Assembly (NCBI RefSeq): GCF_004402375.1
Contig: NZ_SOGJ01000022.1
Location: 151,505-200,606 of the forward strand
Length of the DNA stretch: 49,102 bases
DNA from: Cryobacterium breve
GTDB lineage: Bacteria; Actinomycetota; Actinomycetes; Actinomycetales; Microbacteriaceae
Direction: 5' to 3'
This document shows, piece after piece, positions 7,880 through 17,713 of the stretch. The notes below the pieces were generated by a model. The model was not told the DNA's origin. It did not search any database and worked only from the letters and a program-made list of their open reading frames with translations. Within the stretch, counting starts at the first letter, position 1; each line of letters starts with the position of its first letter. The translations under genes and the position numbers were made by a program.

Positions 7880-8770
7880 CTACCGTGAGCGCTCGTCGGC
7901 GCCGAGCTGGACCGAGAGCTCCGCGGCGATGCGCGCAACCAGAATGCCGACCTCGTCGAGGTGCGGACCCAGCCTCGGCTTCGGCGCGCTCACGTTGATG
8001 GCCCCGATGATGTTCTGCCGAAAGTCGTAGACCGGCGCCGAAACCCCCACCACTCCCTTTTCGAACTCCTCGTCGACCGTGGCGAACCCGCGGCGCCGGA
8101 TGCGCAGGATCTCCGCCCGGAACGAGTCGAAGTCGGTGACCCGGGGCGTGCCCGGGCTGGGTGCCCCCGGCGCGAGCCCCCGCCCGACTACGACCGTGGC
8201 CACGGAGGCCGGGGCGAAGGGGCTGGTGACGGGCGGGTCGGTGCCGTGAACGGCGTACCAGCGCCGCAGGTCTTCGTCGGCCCAGTCGCTCACCAGCACG
8301 CGTCCCGACGAGGTCTGCCAGGCGGCCGTGCTCACGCCCTCCCAGCCGACCCCGCGGAAGGCATATTCGCTCATCTCGCTGGTGAGTGTGAGCACGTTGC
8401 CGCCGCGCAGCACGCACAGGTTGGTCGTCTCGTGGGTGGCGGTGACCACACGGCGCAGGTAGGGAACGGATGTTCGCACGAGCCGGGACTCCAGCGTGCG
8501 CGCGGCCAGGGCGTAGAGCTGGTAGCCGAGACGGTAGCTCTGCGTGACGGGGTCGCGGGAGACCAGCCCGACCTCGGCCAGGGTGGCCAGGGTGCGGGAC
8601 ACGATCCCCTTGTCCCGGTCGACCAGCTCGGCCAGTCGCATCACACCCAGCCCGCCGGCCGCTTCGGCCTCGGCCGAGCCGAGCATCTCGAGGAGCTCAA
8701 AGTCGCGGCGCAGACCAGCCGAATTTCGCCGTGCGGGTGGCTTCTCCGTGGCGCCGGTCTCATCAGACAT
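7880..8770 (-). CDS. IclR-family transcriptional regulator
   Basis: About 296 residues from the ATG at 8770. That start is chosen because a TACTGT -10 hexamer ends seven bases before it; a start at 8806 would sit inside the operator. The N-terminal winged helix is seen in RLAELVDRDKGIVSRTLATLAEVGLV (split reading, about residues 45-75). The effector-binding domain follows, with AAWQTSSGRVLVSDW, RRRGFATVDEEFEKGVVGVSAPVYD and INVSAP, all classic IclR features. It is divergent from the quaternary-amine/Fae operon and its -35 lies in a perfect palindrome. It most likely represses itself and that operon until a pathway compound binds. Confidence 0.92.
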   Translation of the reverse strand: MSDETGATEKPPARRNSAGLRRDFELLEMLGSAEAEAAGGLGVMRLAELVDRDKGIVSRTLATLAEVGLVSRDPVTQSYRLGYQLYALAARTLESRLVRTSVPYLRRVVTATHETTNLCVLRGGNVLTLTSEMSEYAFRGVGWEGVSTAAWQTSSGRVLVSDWADEDLRRWYAVHGTDPPVTSPFAPASVATVVVGRGLAPGAPSPGTPRVTDFDSFRAEILRIRRRGFATVDEEFEKGVVGVSAPVYDFRQNIIGAINVSAPKPRLGPHLDEVGILVARIAAELSVQLGADERSR

Positions 8771-8777
8771 GACTGAC

Positions 8778-8841
8778 ACAGTAGACCCAAGTTGCCATTT
8801 GCACAACGCCAGTTGTGCAAATAAGAACCACCTCCTAGGCT
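8778..8841. promoter_or_regulatory. Back-to-back promoters sharing one perfect IclR-type palindrome
   Basis: The palindrome has 11-bp arms ATTTGCACAAC (8797-8807) and GTTGTGCAAAT (8812-8822), separated by GCCA. Each arm contains TTGTGC reading outward. On the minus strand TTGTGC (8801-8806), 17 bp, TACTGT (8778-8783) drives iclR. On the plus strand TTGTGC (8813-8818), 17 bp, TAGGCT (8836-8841) drives the transporter operon. One bound regulator would therefore cover both -35 boxes. The plus-strand transcript would have a leader of about 65 nt. Confidence 0.8.
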
Positions 8842-8911
8842 CACAGCTATTCGATTCCGCTTCACCGATGAACCGGCGTCAACTCAATGAAGAGTGAAGG
8901 AGGAAGCATCC

Positions 8912-9569
8912 GTGAGCGAGTTTGATTTCAGCGGATTGCTGACGTTCTGGGCACGCCGGTGGGACGACATCCTCAACCTGGTCCTCGAGCATGTCACGGT
9001 CGTCGCCGTCTCGCTAGTGATCGCCATGGTCATCGGCGTGGGCGTCGGCATGCTGGTTTGGAACCGGCCGATCCCCCGGTCCGTCGTGATCGCATCCGCG
9101 GGAGTGGCCCTGACCATTCCGTCCCTTGCCATGCTGGCGGTGTTGATTCCGCCCTTCGGCCTCGGCTGGACGCCAACGGTCATCGCCCTCGTGCTCTATT
9201 CGCTGCTGCCGATCGTTCGCAACACGGTAGTGGGGCTGCGTGAGGTACCCCCGGCGATCATGGAGTCGGCCAAGGGCATGGGCATGAGCCCCACCACCGT
9301 GCTGTTCCAGATCCAGCTGCCGATGGCCTGGCCGATCATCCTCACCGGCGTGCGCGTCGCGGCCCAACTCACGATCGGCATCGCGGCCATTGCCGCCTAC
9401 GTCGCCGGTCCCGGGCTCGGCCAGTTCATCTTCCAGGGCCTCTCGTCGCTCGGCTCCAAGAACGCCCTCAACTACGCGCTCACGGGCACCCTGGGTGTCG
9501 TCATCCTGGCGCTCGTCATCGACGCCGTCTTCGTGTCCATCACCCGTTCCACCACGTCAAGGGGACTCC

Positions 9570-9577
<8 letters not shown>
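8912..9577 (+). CDS. Quaternary-amine ABC transporter permease (OpuCB/ProW type)
   Basis: About 221 residues from the GTG at 8912, which has GAAGGAGG about 9 nt upstream; an in-frame GTG at 8894 lies upstream of that site. Five or six membrane segments are visible. The cytoplasmic coupling loop, LREVPPAIMESAKGMGMSP (about residues 110-128), is the EAA-type motif of glycine-betaine/carnitine/choline importers. It is the first gene of the ten-gene operon and overlaps the ATPase gene by 8 bp. It would pair with the second permease at 10639 to form the channel. Confidence 0.9.
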
Positions 9578-10637
<1,060 letters not shown>

Positions 10638-10638
10638 C

Positions 10639-11409
10639 ATGGCCTTCGACGCAATCAGGGACGGCACGCCGTCCGCGCGCGAAGCCGGCCTCGGGGCGCT
10701 GAAGCGGCTGACCGCCCCACTCATCGTGCTCCTCGTGCTCGGCCTGCTCCTGTGGTGGCTCTCCACCCTCACCCTCGACTCGATCGAGCAGCGCACCCTT
10801 AACTGGGACTACATCATCGCCCGCACCCGAGAGCACCTCGGGCTGACCATAGTGGCCTCCTTCCTCGTGGCAGTGCTCGCGATCCCGACCGGGATCCTGC
10901 TCAGCCGCACCACTTCCCGGCCGATCCGTGCCACCGTGCTCGGCATCGCCAACATCGGCCAGGCCACCCCGGCCGTCGGCGTGATCATCCTGCTGGCGAT
11001 CATCTGGCGGACCGGCTACACGACGGCCCTGGTCGCCTTGGTCGCCTATTCCTTCCTGCCGGTGCTGCGAAACACCATGATCGGCCTGCAGCAGGTTGAC
11101 GAGAGCGTGCGCGAATCGGCGAAGGGCATGGGCATGACGCCCAACCAGGTGCTGCTGAAGATCGAGCTGCCGCTCGCGGTGCCCGTCATCCTGGCCGGCC
11201 TGCGCACCTCCCTCGTCTTCACCGTCGGCGTCGCCACCATCGCCACCTTCATCAACGCGGGCGGCCTCGGCGACATGATCGTCAACGGGCTCAAGCTGCA
11301 GCGTTACCCGGTGCTGATCACCGGGGCCGTGCTCGTGGCCTGCATCGCCCTGATAATCGACTGGATCGCCGGCCTGGCCGAAGACAAACTCCGCCCGCGC
11401 GGCACCTGA
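10639..11409 (+). CDS. Second quaternary-amine ABC transporter permease (OpuCD type)
   Basis: 256 residues, with the ATG one base after the ATPase stop. A membrane helix near residues 27-47 is followed by an extracytoplasmic stretch and then five helices. The coupling loop LQQVDESVRESAKGMGMTP (about residues 150-168) closely matches that of the first permease, showing the two are paralogous halves of one channel. Two different permease genes flanking the ATPase gene is the normal OpuC arrangement, whereas OpuA and ProU have one permease. Confidence 0.92.
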   Translation: MAFDAIRDGTPSAREAGLGALKRLTAPLIVLLVLGLLLWWLSTLTLDSIEQRTLNWDYIIARTREHLGLTIVASFLVAVLAIPTGILLSRTTSRPIRATVLGIANIGQATPAVGVIILLAIIWRTGYTTALVALVAYSFLPVLRNTMIGLQQVDESVRESAKGMGMTPNQVLLKIELPLAVPVILAGLRTSLVFTVGVATIATFINAGGLGDMIVNGLKLQRYPVLITGAVLVACIALIIDWIAGLAEDKLRPRGT

Positions 11410-11484
11410 CATCCCCCGAATATCCCCCGCACACAGCATCCGTTCGCACCATCCAGCAATCACACCCCCTCACAAGGAGCAACC

Positions 11485-12417
11485 ATGAAGAAAACCACCC
11501 TGTCGCTGCTGGCCCTCGCGGCCATCGGCACGCTGACCCTCAGCGCCTGTTCGGCCGGAGACGCCGAGGGCGGGGCGAAGGGCGACGAGGTCGCAGGGCT
11601 CTCCGGCTCCATCGGCGCCAAGGACTTCTCCGAGCAGTTCATCCTCGCCCACCTCACCAGCCAGCTGCTCAATGCGCACGGCGCCGACACGGATGCCAAC
11701 ACCCAGGTTGTCGGCTCGGCAAACGTTCGCGAGGCTCTCGAGAGCGACGAGTTCCTCGGCTACTGGGAGTACACCGGAACCTCGTGGATCACATACAACG
11801 GCAACACCACCCCGGTTCAGGGTGAGGAGGCCCAGTTCGAGGCCACCAAGAAAGCCGATGCCGCCAAAGGCATCGCCTGGCTCGACCCGGCCCCCCTCAA
11901 CAACACCTACGCGTTCGCGATCCGTTCTGACAAGGCCGAGGAGCTCGGCGTCACATCGCTCAGCGACATCGCCGCCCTGCCCGTGGAGGAGCAGACATTC
12001 TGCATCGAAAGCGAGTTCTCCACCCGCGACGACGGCTGGCCCGGGCTCAAGGCGGCCTACGGCATCGATGTGCCCGACTCCAACGTGGCCCTGCTCGACA
12101 CCGGCGTCATCTACACCGCCACAGAGAAGGGCGACGACTGCAACTTCGGCGAGGTCTTCCAAACCGACGGTCGCATCACGGCACTCGACCTGACCGTGAT
12201 GGAAGACGACGAGGAGTTCTTCCCCGTCTACCAGGGCGCATTCACCCTCAAGCAGACCACCCTGGACGAGTACCCCGGCATTGCCGAGGTGATGGCACTC
12301 ATGTCCGAACTGCTCACAACCGAGGAGATGCAGACGCTCAACGCCCTGGCGGATGTCGAGGGTGAAGACCCCGAGGACATCGCCACCGACTGGCTCACCG
12401 AGCAGGGACTGATCTAA
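11485..12417 (+). CDS. Quaternary-amine substrate-binding lipoprotein (OpuCC type)
   Basis: 310 residues. The signal peptide ends in the lipobox LSAC (cleavage before Cys at about residue 22), so the protein would be anchored outside the membrane. The OpuAC-type binding domain has GSIGAKDFSEQFILAHL at the start of the mature fold, GYWEYTGTSW (about residues 91-100) and SEFSTRDDGWPGLKAAYG, all conserved in glycine-betaine/choline/carnitine binders. Several aromatic residues that could form a cation box are present. The exact ligand is not determinable; its genetic link to catabolic enzymes suggests a nutrient rather than an osmolyte. A GGAGC-type ribosome binding site precedes the ATG. Confidence 0.9.
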   Translation: MKKTTLSLLALAAIGTLTLSACSAGDAEGGAKGDEVAGLSGSIGAKDFSEQFILAHLTSQLLNAHGADTDANTQVVGSANVREALESDEFLGYWEYTGTSWITYNGNTTPVQGEEAQFEATKKADAAKGIAWLDPAPLNNTYAFAIRSDKAEELGVTSLSDIAALPVEEQTFCIESEFSTRDDGWPGLKAAYGIDVPDSNVALLDTGVIYTATEKGDDCNFGEVFQTDGRITALDLTVMEDDEEFFPVYQGAFTLKQTTLDEYPGIAEVMALMSELLTTEEMQTLNALADVEGEDPEDIATDWLTEQGLI

Positions 12418-12927
12418 ATGACCCAGGCCCTTCAAATCGGCGAGAGCTTTGTTGGCGACGGCGTCAACGCCGCCCACGTCAACACCGTTTTCGGTCACCG
12501 CGAGGGGCCGGCCGGGGTGGCCTGGGCTACGGCCCTGGCCACCCCGAGCCAGGGGCACGTGCCCTTCGTCACCGTGCTGCGGCCCTCGCTGCCGGTCAAG
12601 CCACTCACCCTGTTCGTCACCAAGGCGGCTCCCGCCGGTGACGCCCACGGGCTCCTGATCTGGGGCCCGGCGCAGGCCGGCATCGCCGCCGGCGTGGCCG
12701 ACGCCCTGTTCGAGGGCGTCATCACCCGCGAACAGGCCGACTCCCACGTGGTCATCGCGGCGGTCTGGGTGAATCCGGCGGCGGATGACGCGGAGGCGGT
12801 CTTCGCCAACAACCGGCTCTCCGCGCTCACGGCCCTCGCCAACGGTGCCCGGTCGCTCCCGGACACCGACGACGTGATCGCAGCGCGGAACACGCCCACC
12901 AACCCCTTTTTCACCCCCCAGGCCTGA
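12418..12927 (+). CDS. Formaldehyde-activating enzyme (Fae) family protein
   Basis: 169 residues; the ATG directly follows the SBP stop codon. Fae condenses formaldehyde with tetrahydromethanopterin in methylotrophs. The family pattern is clear along the whole length: IGESFVGDGVNAAHVN (about residues 7-22, His20 at the place of the Fae catalytic histidine), ATPSQGHVPFVTVLRPSLPV with VKPLTLFVTK, WGPAQAGIAAGVADALFEGV (about 80-99) and the C-terminal NPF. Actinobacteria of this type are not known for methanopterin-linked C1 pathways, and no other such gene is in the window. A changed role, for example handling formaldehyde or another aldehyde released in this pathway, is inference. Confidence 0.88.
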   Translation: MTQALQIGESFVGDGVNAAHVNTVFGHREGPAGVAWATALATPSQGHVPFVTVLRPSLPVKPLTLFVTKAAPAGDAHGLLIWGPAQAGIAAGVADALFEGVITREQADSHVVIAAVWVNPAADDAEAVFANNRLSALTALANGARSLPDTDDVIAARNTPTNPFFTPQA

Positions 12928-12953
12928 CGCCTGGCCGAGCAAGGACGCACCGC

Positions 12954-14057
12954 ATGAAGATCACGGCCATTCGTCTGACCCGGTTGAGCCTGCCACTCGA
13001 TCCGCCGTTCAACGCCGCGTGGGATCCCGCCCCCCGCATCGCGTTCCCGGCCACCCTGGTGGAGGTCGAAACCGACACCGGACTGGTCGGGGTCGGCTCG
13101 GGCGACACCATGGACGGCTTTGCCGCCTACGAGCACCTCTTCCTCGGCACCGACCCGCTCCAGATCCTCAACCAGGTACGCCGGATCGAGACGATCAACT
13201 TCCACGGCGGGCGTTATTGGCCCCTGGAAGCGGCACTCTGGGACATCCTCGGCCAGGTGGCGGGGCTGCCGGTGAGCGTCCTCTTCGGCGGGGCCAGGGA
13301 CCGGCTACCGGCCTACGCATCCTCCGGAGAATTGAAATCACCGGAAGCCCGGGCCGACTCCGCGCTGGCGGCCCGCGAGCGCGGCTTCAAGGCGGTGAAG
13401 ATCCGCATCGCCCGGCACCGTCTCTTCGACGGAATCGCGGCCGTACGGGCCACCCGGGAGGCGGTCGGCCCCGACTTCGACATCATGGTGGACCTGAACC
13501 AGATGTGGCGCATGAGCGGCGACATCGAGGCAGCCCTCCCGCTCGCCCAAGTACAGCGCATCGCCGGCGAGCTGAACGACCTCGGCGTCTTGTGGCTCGA
13601 GGAGCCGCTGCCCCAGGCCGATGTCGTAGGCGCGAAGCGCGTGCGGGCGGCCACGGGCATCCAGATCGCCGGCGGTGAAATGGTGCGCAGCATGGCGGAA
13701 CTCTCCGCCCTGATAGAGGCCGATGCGTTCGACATCTACCAACCGGATGTCGTGCTCGCCGTGGGCCTGTACCGCGCCCGGCAGGTGGCCGAGTCCGCGA
13801 ACCTGCGGCACCGGCTGTTCACGCCGCACACCTGGAGCAACGGGCTCGGGCTGCTCGCCAACCTGCATGTCGCGGCCGGAGTCGACGCCGGCCCCTATCT
13901 CGAATTCCCCTACGACCCACCCGGTTGGACACCGGAACGACGAGATTTCTTCATGGAACCGCTCGACATCGACGCCAACGGCGACCTGCGGGTGCCGCAC
14001 GTTCCGGGGCTGGGCGCTCAGATCGACTGGGACGCCGTGCGGAGGTACACCGTATGA
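12954..14057 (+). CDS. Enolase-superfamily enzyme, mandelate racemase-like subgroup (dehydratase or racemase)
   Basis: 367 residues. The capping domain spans residues about 1-120, and the barrel carries K149-x-R151 (VKIRIAR), metal ligands Asp180 (VDLNQ), Glu216 (LEEPL) and Glu242 (GGEM), and an Asp265/His292 dyad (QPDVV and FTPHTW). The Asp-His spacing of 27 equals that of mandelate racemase (270/297). Members with this dyad racemise or dehydrate alpha-hydroxy or sugar acids via an enediolate; the substrate is unknown. It is not MenC, which uses a Lys-Lys pair. An AAGGA site lies before the ATG, and the stop overlaps the next ATG. Confidence 0.88.
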   Translation: MKITAIRLTRLSLPLDPPFNAAWDPAPRIAFPATLVEVETDTGLVGVGSGDTMDGFAAYEHLFLGTDPLQILNQVRRIETINFHGGRYWPLEAALWDILGQVAGLPVSVLFGGARDRLPAYASSGELKSPEARADSALAARERGFKAVKIRIARHRLFDGIAAVRATREAVGPDFDIMVDLNQMWRMSGDIEAALPLAQVQRIAGELNDLGVLWLEEPLPQADVVGAKRVRAATGIQIAGGEMVRSMAELSALIEADAFDIYQPDVVLAVGLYRARQVAESANLRHRLFTPHTWSNGLGLLANLHVAAGVDAGPYLEFPYDPPGWTPERRDFFMEPLDIDANGDLRVPHVPGLGAQIDWDAVRRYTV

Positions 14058-15559
14058 CCGACTGGATCGCCCGGGCGGAAGCGCTCCGCCCCGAGACCCG
14101 CCTGTTCATCGACGGGGCATTCCGGCCCGCCCGGGACGGGGCCACCTTCGACACCATCGCGCCCCGCCACGGCGGTTGGATCGCCTCGGTCAGCGCCGCC
14201 GGCGAAGCGGACATCGACGCCGCCGTGAGAGCCGCGGCCCGCGCTTTCGACTCGGGCGTCTGGTCCCGAGCCGACCGCCGGGAGCGGCAGCGGGTGCTCC
14301 TCAAGCTCAGCGACCTCATGCTCGAAAACCTCGACGAGCTGGCCCTGCTCGAATCCCTCGACTCCGGCCACCCCATCGGCGACGCCCGCGGTGTCGATGT
14401 GCCGAATGCCGCCCGAACCATGCGCTGGTATGCCGAGGCCCTCGACAAGATCTACGACGAGGTGGCGCCCACCCCCCGGAACGCTCTGGCGTTCGTCACC
14501 CGGGAAGCTCTCGGTGTGGTCGGCGCCGTCGTGCCGTGGAACTACCCGCTCATCATCACGGCCTGGAAGATCGCACCGGCCCTCGCCGCCGGCAACTCGG
14601 TGGTGCTGAAGCCGGCAGAGCTGACCAGCTTGTCCGCGCTCAAACTGGCCGAGCTGGCGGCCGAGGCCGGACTCCCGGCCGGGGTGCTCAACGTCGTGCC
14701 CGGGCTCGGGCCGGTGGCCGGACAGGCCCTTGGCCGGCATCCACTGGTCGACAAGATCACCTTCACCGGCTCGCCCGCCGTGGGTCGCCGGTTCCTCACC
14801 TACGCCGGGGAGTCCAACGGCAAGCAGGTCGCCCTCGAGCTCGGCGGCAAGTCGCCGCAGGTCGTGCTCGCCGATGTGGAGGACATCGCCGCCTGCGCCT
14901 CTTCGGTGGCGTGGGGGATCTTCTACAACTCCGGCCAGACCTGCCACGGCGGCAGTCGGCTGATCGTCGACGAGCGTGTGCACGACGAACTCGTCTCAGA
15001 GGTGCTCACGGTGGGTCGCGGTCTGGTGCTCGGCGACCCGCTCGACGAGGCCACCCAAATCGGCACGATCGCCAGCGCCGTGCAGCTCGACCGGGTGCTC
15101 GCCTACACCGACATCGCCGAGCAGGAGGGCGCGATCGTCTTTGGTGGCCGGCGCGTACATCCGGACGGGCTCCACGACGGCTTCTACGTGGAGCCGACCG
15201 TGTTCACCGGCGTCGACAACACAGGCAGGCTCGGTCAGGAGGAGATCTTCGGGCCGATGCTGGCCGTCACGATGGTGCGCGGCGCCGCCGAGGCCGTGCG
15301 CGTGGCCAACCAGAGCGCCTACGGGCTCGCGGCCAGCGTCTGGACCGGCAACGTCACGACCGCTCACACCGTGGCCCGCGAACTTCGCGCCGGCACGGTG
15401 TGGGTGAACACCTACGACGTCGCCGACGTGATCACCCCGTTCGGCGGGTTCAAGAGTTCGGGCAGCGGCCGCGACCGCTCCCTGCACGCCTTCGACGCCT
15501 ATACGGCGTTGAAAACCACCTGGATCAACCTGGGCGACTCGCCCCTGACCAACAATTGA
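14054..15559 (+). CDS. NAD(P)-dependent aldehyde dehydrogenase (first of two in operon)
   Basis: 501 residues from the ATG overlapping the preceding stop. Conserved ALDH motifs: VVPWNYPLIITAWKIAPAL (about residues 158-176), the general base Glu262 in ELGGKSPQ, nucleophile Cys297 in NSGQTCHGG, and EIFGPMLAV near residue 397. It oxidises an aldehyde to the acid; the closest-looking classes are betaine-aldehyde and gamma-aminobutyraldehyde dehydrogenases, but this cannot be fixed by eye. The residues after the nucleophile (HGGSR) differ from the more usual x-A-x-x-R. Part of the Fae operon. Confidence 0.93.
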   Translation: MTDWIARAEALRPETRLFIDGAFRPARDGATFDTIAPRHGGWIASVSAAGEADIDAAVRAAARAFDSGVWSRADRRERQRVLLKLSDLMLENLDELALLESLDSGHPIGDARGVDVPNAARTMRWYAEALDKIYDEVAPTPRNALAFVTREALGVVGAVVPWNYPLIITAWKIAPALAAGNSVVLKPAELTSLSALKLAELAAEAGLPAGVLNVVPGLGPVAGQALGRHPLVDKITFTGSPAVGRRFLTYAGESNGKQVALELGGKSPQVVLADVEDIAACASSVAWGIFYNSGQTCHGGSRLIVDERVHDELVSEVLTVGRGLVLGDPLDEATQIGTIASAVQLDRVLAYTDIAEQEGAIVFGGRRVHPDGLHDGFYVEPTVFTGVDNTGRLGQEEIFGPMLAVTMVRGAAEAVRVANQSAYGLAASVWTGNVTTAHTVARELRAGTVWVNTYDVADVITPFGGFKSSGSGRDRSLHAFDAYTALKTTWINLGDSPLTNN

Positions 15560-15572
15560 GAAAGCGTATCCA

Positions 15573-16499
15573 ATGACCTCAGCATCGCCGACCCGCGTCG
15601 GCTTCATCGGGCTCGGCAACATGGGCTCCGGCATGACCCGCAACCTGCAGAAGGCCGGCTTCGACCTCGTCGTCTATGACATTCGCCGCGAATCGGCGGA
15701 CGAGCTCGTCGCCGGCGGCGCCGTCTGGGCGACTACGCCGGGAGAGGTCGCCGCGCAGAGCGACGTGGTGATCACCATGCTGCCAACACCCAGACATGTC
15801 GACACCGTCGTGAACGGTCGCACCGGCATCCTGTCGGGTATCGCCGACGGCGGCACCTGGGTCGACATGTCGACCTCGGTGCCCGAACTGGCGCAGCGGG
15901 TGCGCGCCGAGCACTCGGATCGCGAACTGCGCATCCTGGACGCACCGGTCAGCGGGATGTCCATCGGCGCGGCCAACGGCATGCTGCAGATCTTCATCGG
16001 CGGCGAGGCCGAAGACGTCGAGCGGCTGCGGCCCGTCTTCGAAGCCATGGGCGACCCGGAGCGCATCATCCACGTCGGTGCAGCGGGCGCCGGTTACGCG
16101 GTCAAACTGATGATCAACCAGCTCTGGTTCTCACACCTGGTGGCCACCGCCGAGGTGCTCAGCATCGGCGTGAAGGCCGGTGTCAACCTCGACGTGCTGC
16201 GACGCTCCCTCGTCGCCAGCCCGGCGAACAGCAACTTCGTGCAAAACGACGTGATGTCGGTGCTCGGCCACGGCGACTACGACGAGGGCTTCGCGATCGC
16301 CCTTGCCTGCAAGGACCTCGGCCTCTCCATCGACCTGGCCCGCTCGGTCGGCGTGCCGGCCGAACTCAGCGGTCTGGTCGAGCAGATCTACCGCCGCGCC
16401 CGCGCACAGTACGGCGATCACGCCGGCGAGATGACGCCCGTGAAGCTCTACGAAGACCTGATCGGCGTCGACCTGCGCCTCGCCGGAGTGACGGCATGA
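15573..16499 (+). CDS. Beta-hydroxyacid dehydrogenase (3-hydroxyisobutyrate/tartronate-semialdehyde type)
   Basis: 308 residues. The Rossmann dinucleotide motif is GFIGLGNMGSGM (about residues 10-21), the substrate motif is DAPVSGMSIGAANG (about 124-137), and the catalytic Lys is in GAGYAVKLMINQL. The family oxidises or reduces 3-hydroxy acids at C3 using NAD(P). Candidate activities include 3-hydroxyisobutyrate, tartronate semialdehyde or 2-(hydroxymethyl)glutarate conversion; the last type would be linked to hydroxymethyl chemistry and thus to a Fae protein, but that is speculation. It lies between an ALDH and an alcohol dehydrogenase gene whose start overlaps its stop. Confidence 0.92.
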   Translation: MTSASPTRVGFIGLGNMGSGMTRNLQKAGFDLVVYDIRRESADELVAGGAVWATTPGEVAAQSDVVITMLPTPRHVDTVVNGRTGILSGIADGGTWVDMSTSVPELAQRVRAEHSDRELRILDAPVSGMSIGAANGMLQIFIGGEAEDVERLRPVFEAMGDPERIIHVGAAGAGYAVKLMINQLWFSHLVATAEVLSIGVKAGVNLDVLRRSLVASPANSNFVQNDVMSVLGHGDYDEGFAIALACKDLGLSIDLARSVGVPAELSGLVEQIYRRARAQYGDHAGEMTPVKLYEDLIGVDLRLAGVTA

Positions 16500-17713
16500 G
16501 CCTGCTCCCCCCTGTCGACCGCGCCGCAACCGGCCTGTCCGTTGCCCACACCACGTTGTCCGAGCTGCACCTGACCCTCGACCCCAAACCGGTGGCCTAC
16601 TTCGGCCGCGGCCGGGTGACGGAGGTCGGCCGCATCACGGCCGCGACCGGCGCGACCAGCACCCTCATCGTGACCGACCCGTTCCTCGCCGCCTCCCCCG
16701 TCGTCGCGGCCGTGCGCGAATCGCTCGAACGGGCTGGGCTGGCCGTGACCGTCTACGGCGGGGTCACGCCCAACCCCACGACCACGTGCGTCGACGAGGG
16801 CAGCGACCTGGCGGCATCCGTCGGCGCCGAGGCCATCGTGGCCGTCGGCGGCGGGTCGTCGATGGACGCCGCGAAGGGCATCGCGCTCGGCGCGGTCAAC
16901 CCGCAGCGCGGCGTCGGCCTGGACTACCGCACCGAGTTCGCCCGGCACGCCCTCCCGATCATCGCCGTGCCGACCACGGCCGGCACGGGCGCGGAGGTGA
17001 ACGCTTTCGGCGTGATCACGGATGTCGTCAGTCACCGCAAGTTCTACGTCGGCCACGACAGTGCCCTGGCGCGGGCGGCCGTGCTCGACCCTGACCTGAC
17101 GGTGGGACTCCCGCCCGGGGCCACCGCGGCCACCGGCATGGACGCCCTCACCCACGCCCTCGAGTCCTACCTCTCGGTGCGGGCGAACCCGTACAGCGAC
17201 GGGATCGCCCTGCAGGTCATCTCGACCGTGGCTGGGTTCCTGCCGCGGGCGGTCGCCGACGGCACCGACATCGAGGCCCGCGCCGAGCTGCTTTTGGCCA
17301 GCCACGTTGCCGGAGTCGGGTTCTCGCACACCGGACTCGGCCTTGTGCACGGCATCGCGCATCCGCTCGGCGGGCAGTTCAACATCCCACACGGGCTGGC
17401 GCTGTGCATGGTGATCGAGGGTGTGCTGCGTTTCAATCTGACCGCCCGCCGGGACCGGATCGCCCGGGTCGCGTTCGCACTCGGCGTCGGACACAGCAAT
17501 GCCACGACGGCCGAGAACGCGGAGGCTGCCATCCAGGCCATTGCCGTTCTCGCCCGCCAGGTGGGCCTGACCGGTCCCCTCTCGGCGTTCGGGGTCACCG
17601 CGGAGGCGCTTGCCTCCCTCGCGGCGGACACCCTCGCCGACTCCGTCACCATCAACAACCCCATCCAGCCCACCCTCGACGACGTGGTGCGCATTCTTCA
17701 GGAGTCCCTGTGA
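16496..17713 (+). CDS. Iron-containing (group III) alcohol dehydrogenase
   Basis: 405 residues. The nucleotide-binding motif is VGGGSSMDAAKGIALG (about residues 117-132), followed by PTTAGTGAEVNAFGVITD (about 160-177). Metal-site histidines occur in GMDALTHALESYL and in HTGLGLVHGIAHPLGGQFN with IPHGLAL. The enzyme interconverts an alcohol and an aldehyde with NAD(P). The ATG overlaps the preceding stop by 4 bp, and the stop overlaps the next gene's GTG. Together with the two ALDH genes it gives alcohol to aldehyde to acid capacity in the operon. Confidence 0.93.
   Translation: MSLLPPVDRAATGLSVAHTTLSELHLTLDPKPVAYFGRGRVTEVGRITAATGATSTLIVTDPFLAASPVVAAVRESLERAGLAVTVYGGVTPNPTTTCVDEGSDLAASVGAEAIVAVGGGSSMDAAKGIALGAVNPQRGVGLDYRTEFARHALPIIAVPTTAGTGAEVNAFGVITDVVSHRKFYVGHDSALARAAVLDPDLTVGLPPGATAATGMDALTHALESYLSVRANPYSDGIALQVISTVAGFLPRAVADGTDIEARAELLLASHVAGVGFSHTGLGLVHGIAHPLGGQFNIPHGLALCMVIEGVLRFNLTARRDRIARVAFALGVGHSNATTAENAEAAIQAIAVLARQVGLTGPLSAFGVTAEALASLAADTLADSVTINNPIQPTLDDVVRILQESL

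Noticed and set aside
11470..12942. 490-codon open frame on the minus strand opposite the binding protein and fae-like genes
   Set aside because: Shadow of two well-supported plus-strand genes; no recognisable domain.
12954..14057. Enolase-superfamily gene as the missing menC
   Set aside because: It has K-x-R and an Asp/His dyad, not the Lys pair of o-succinylbenzoate synthase, and belongs to another operon.
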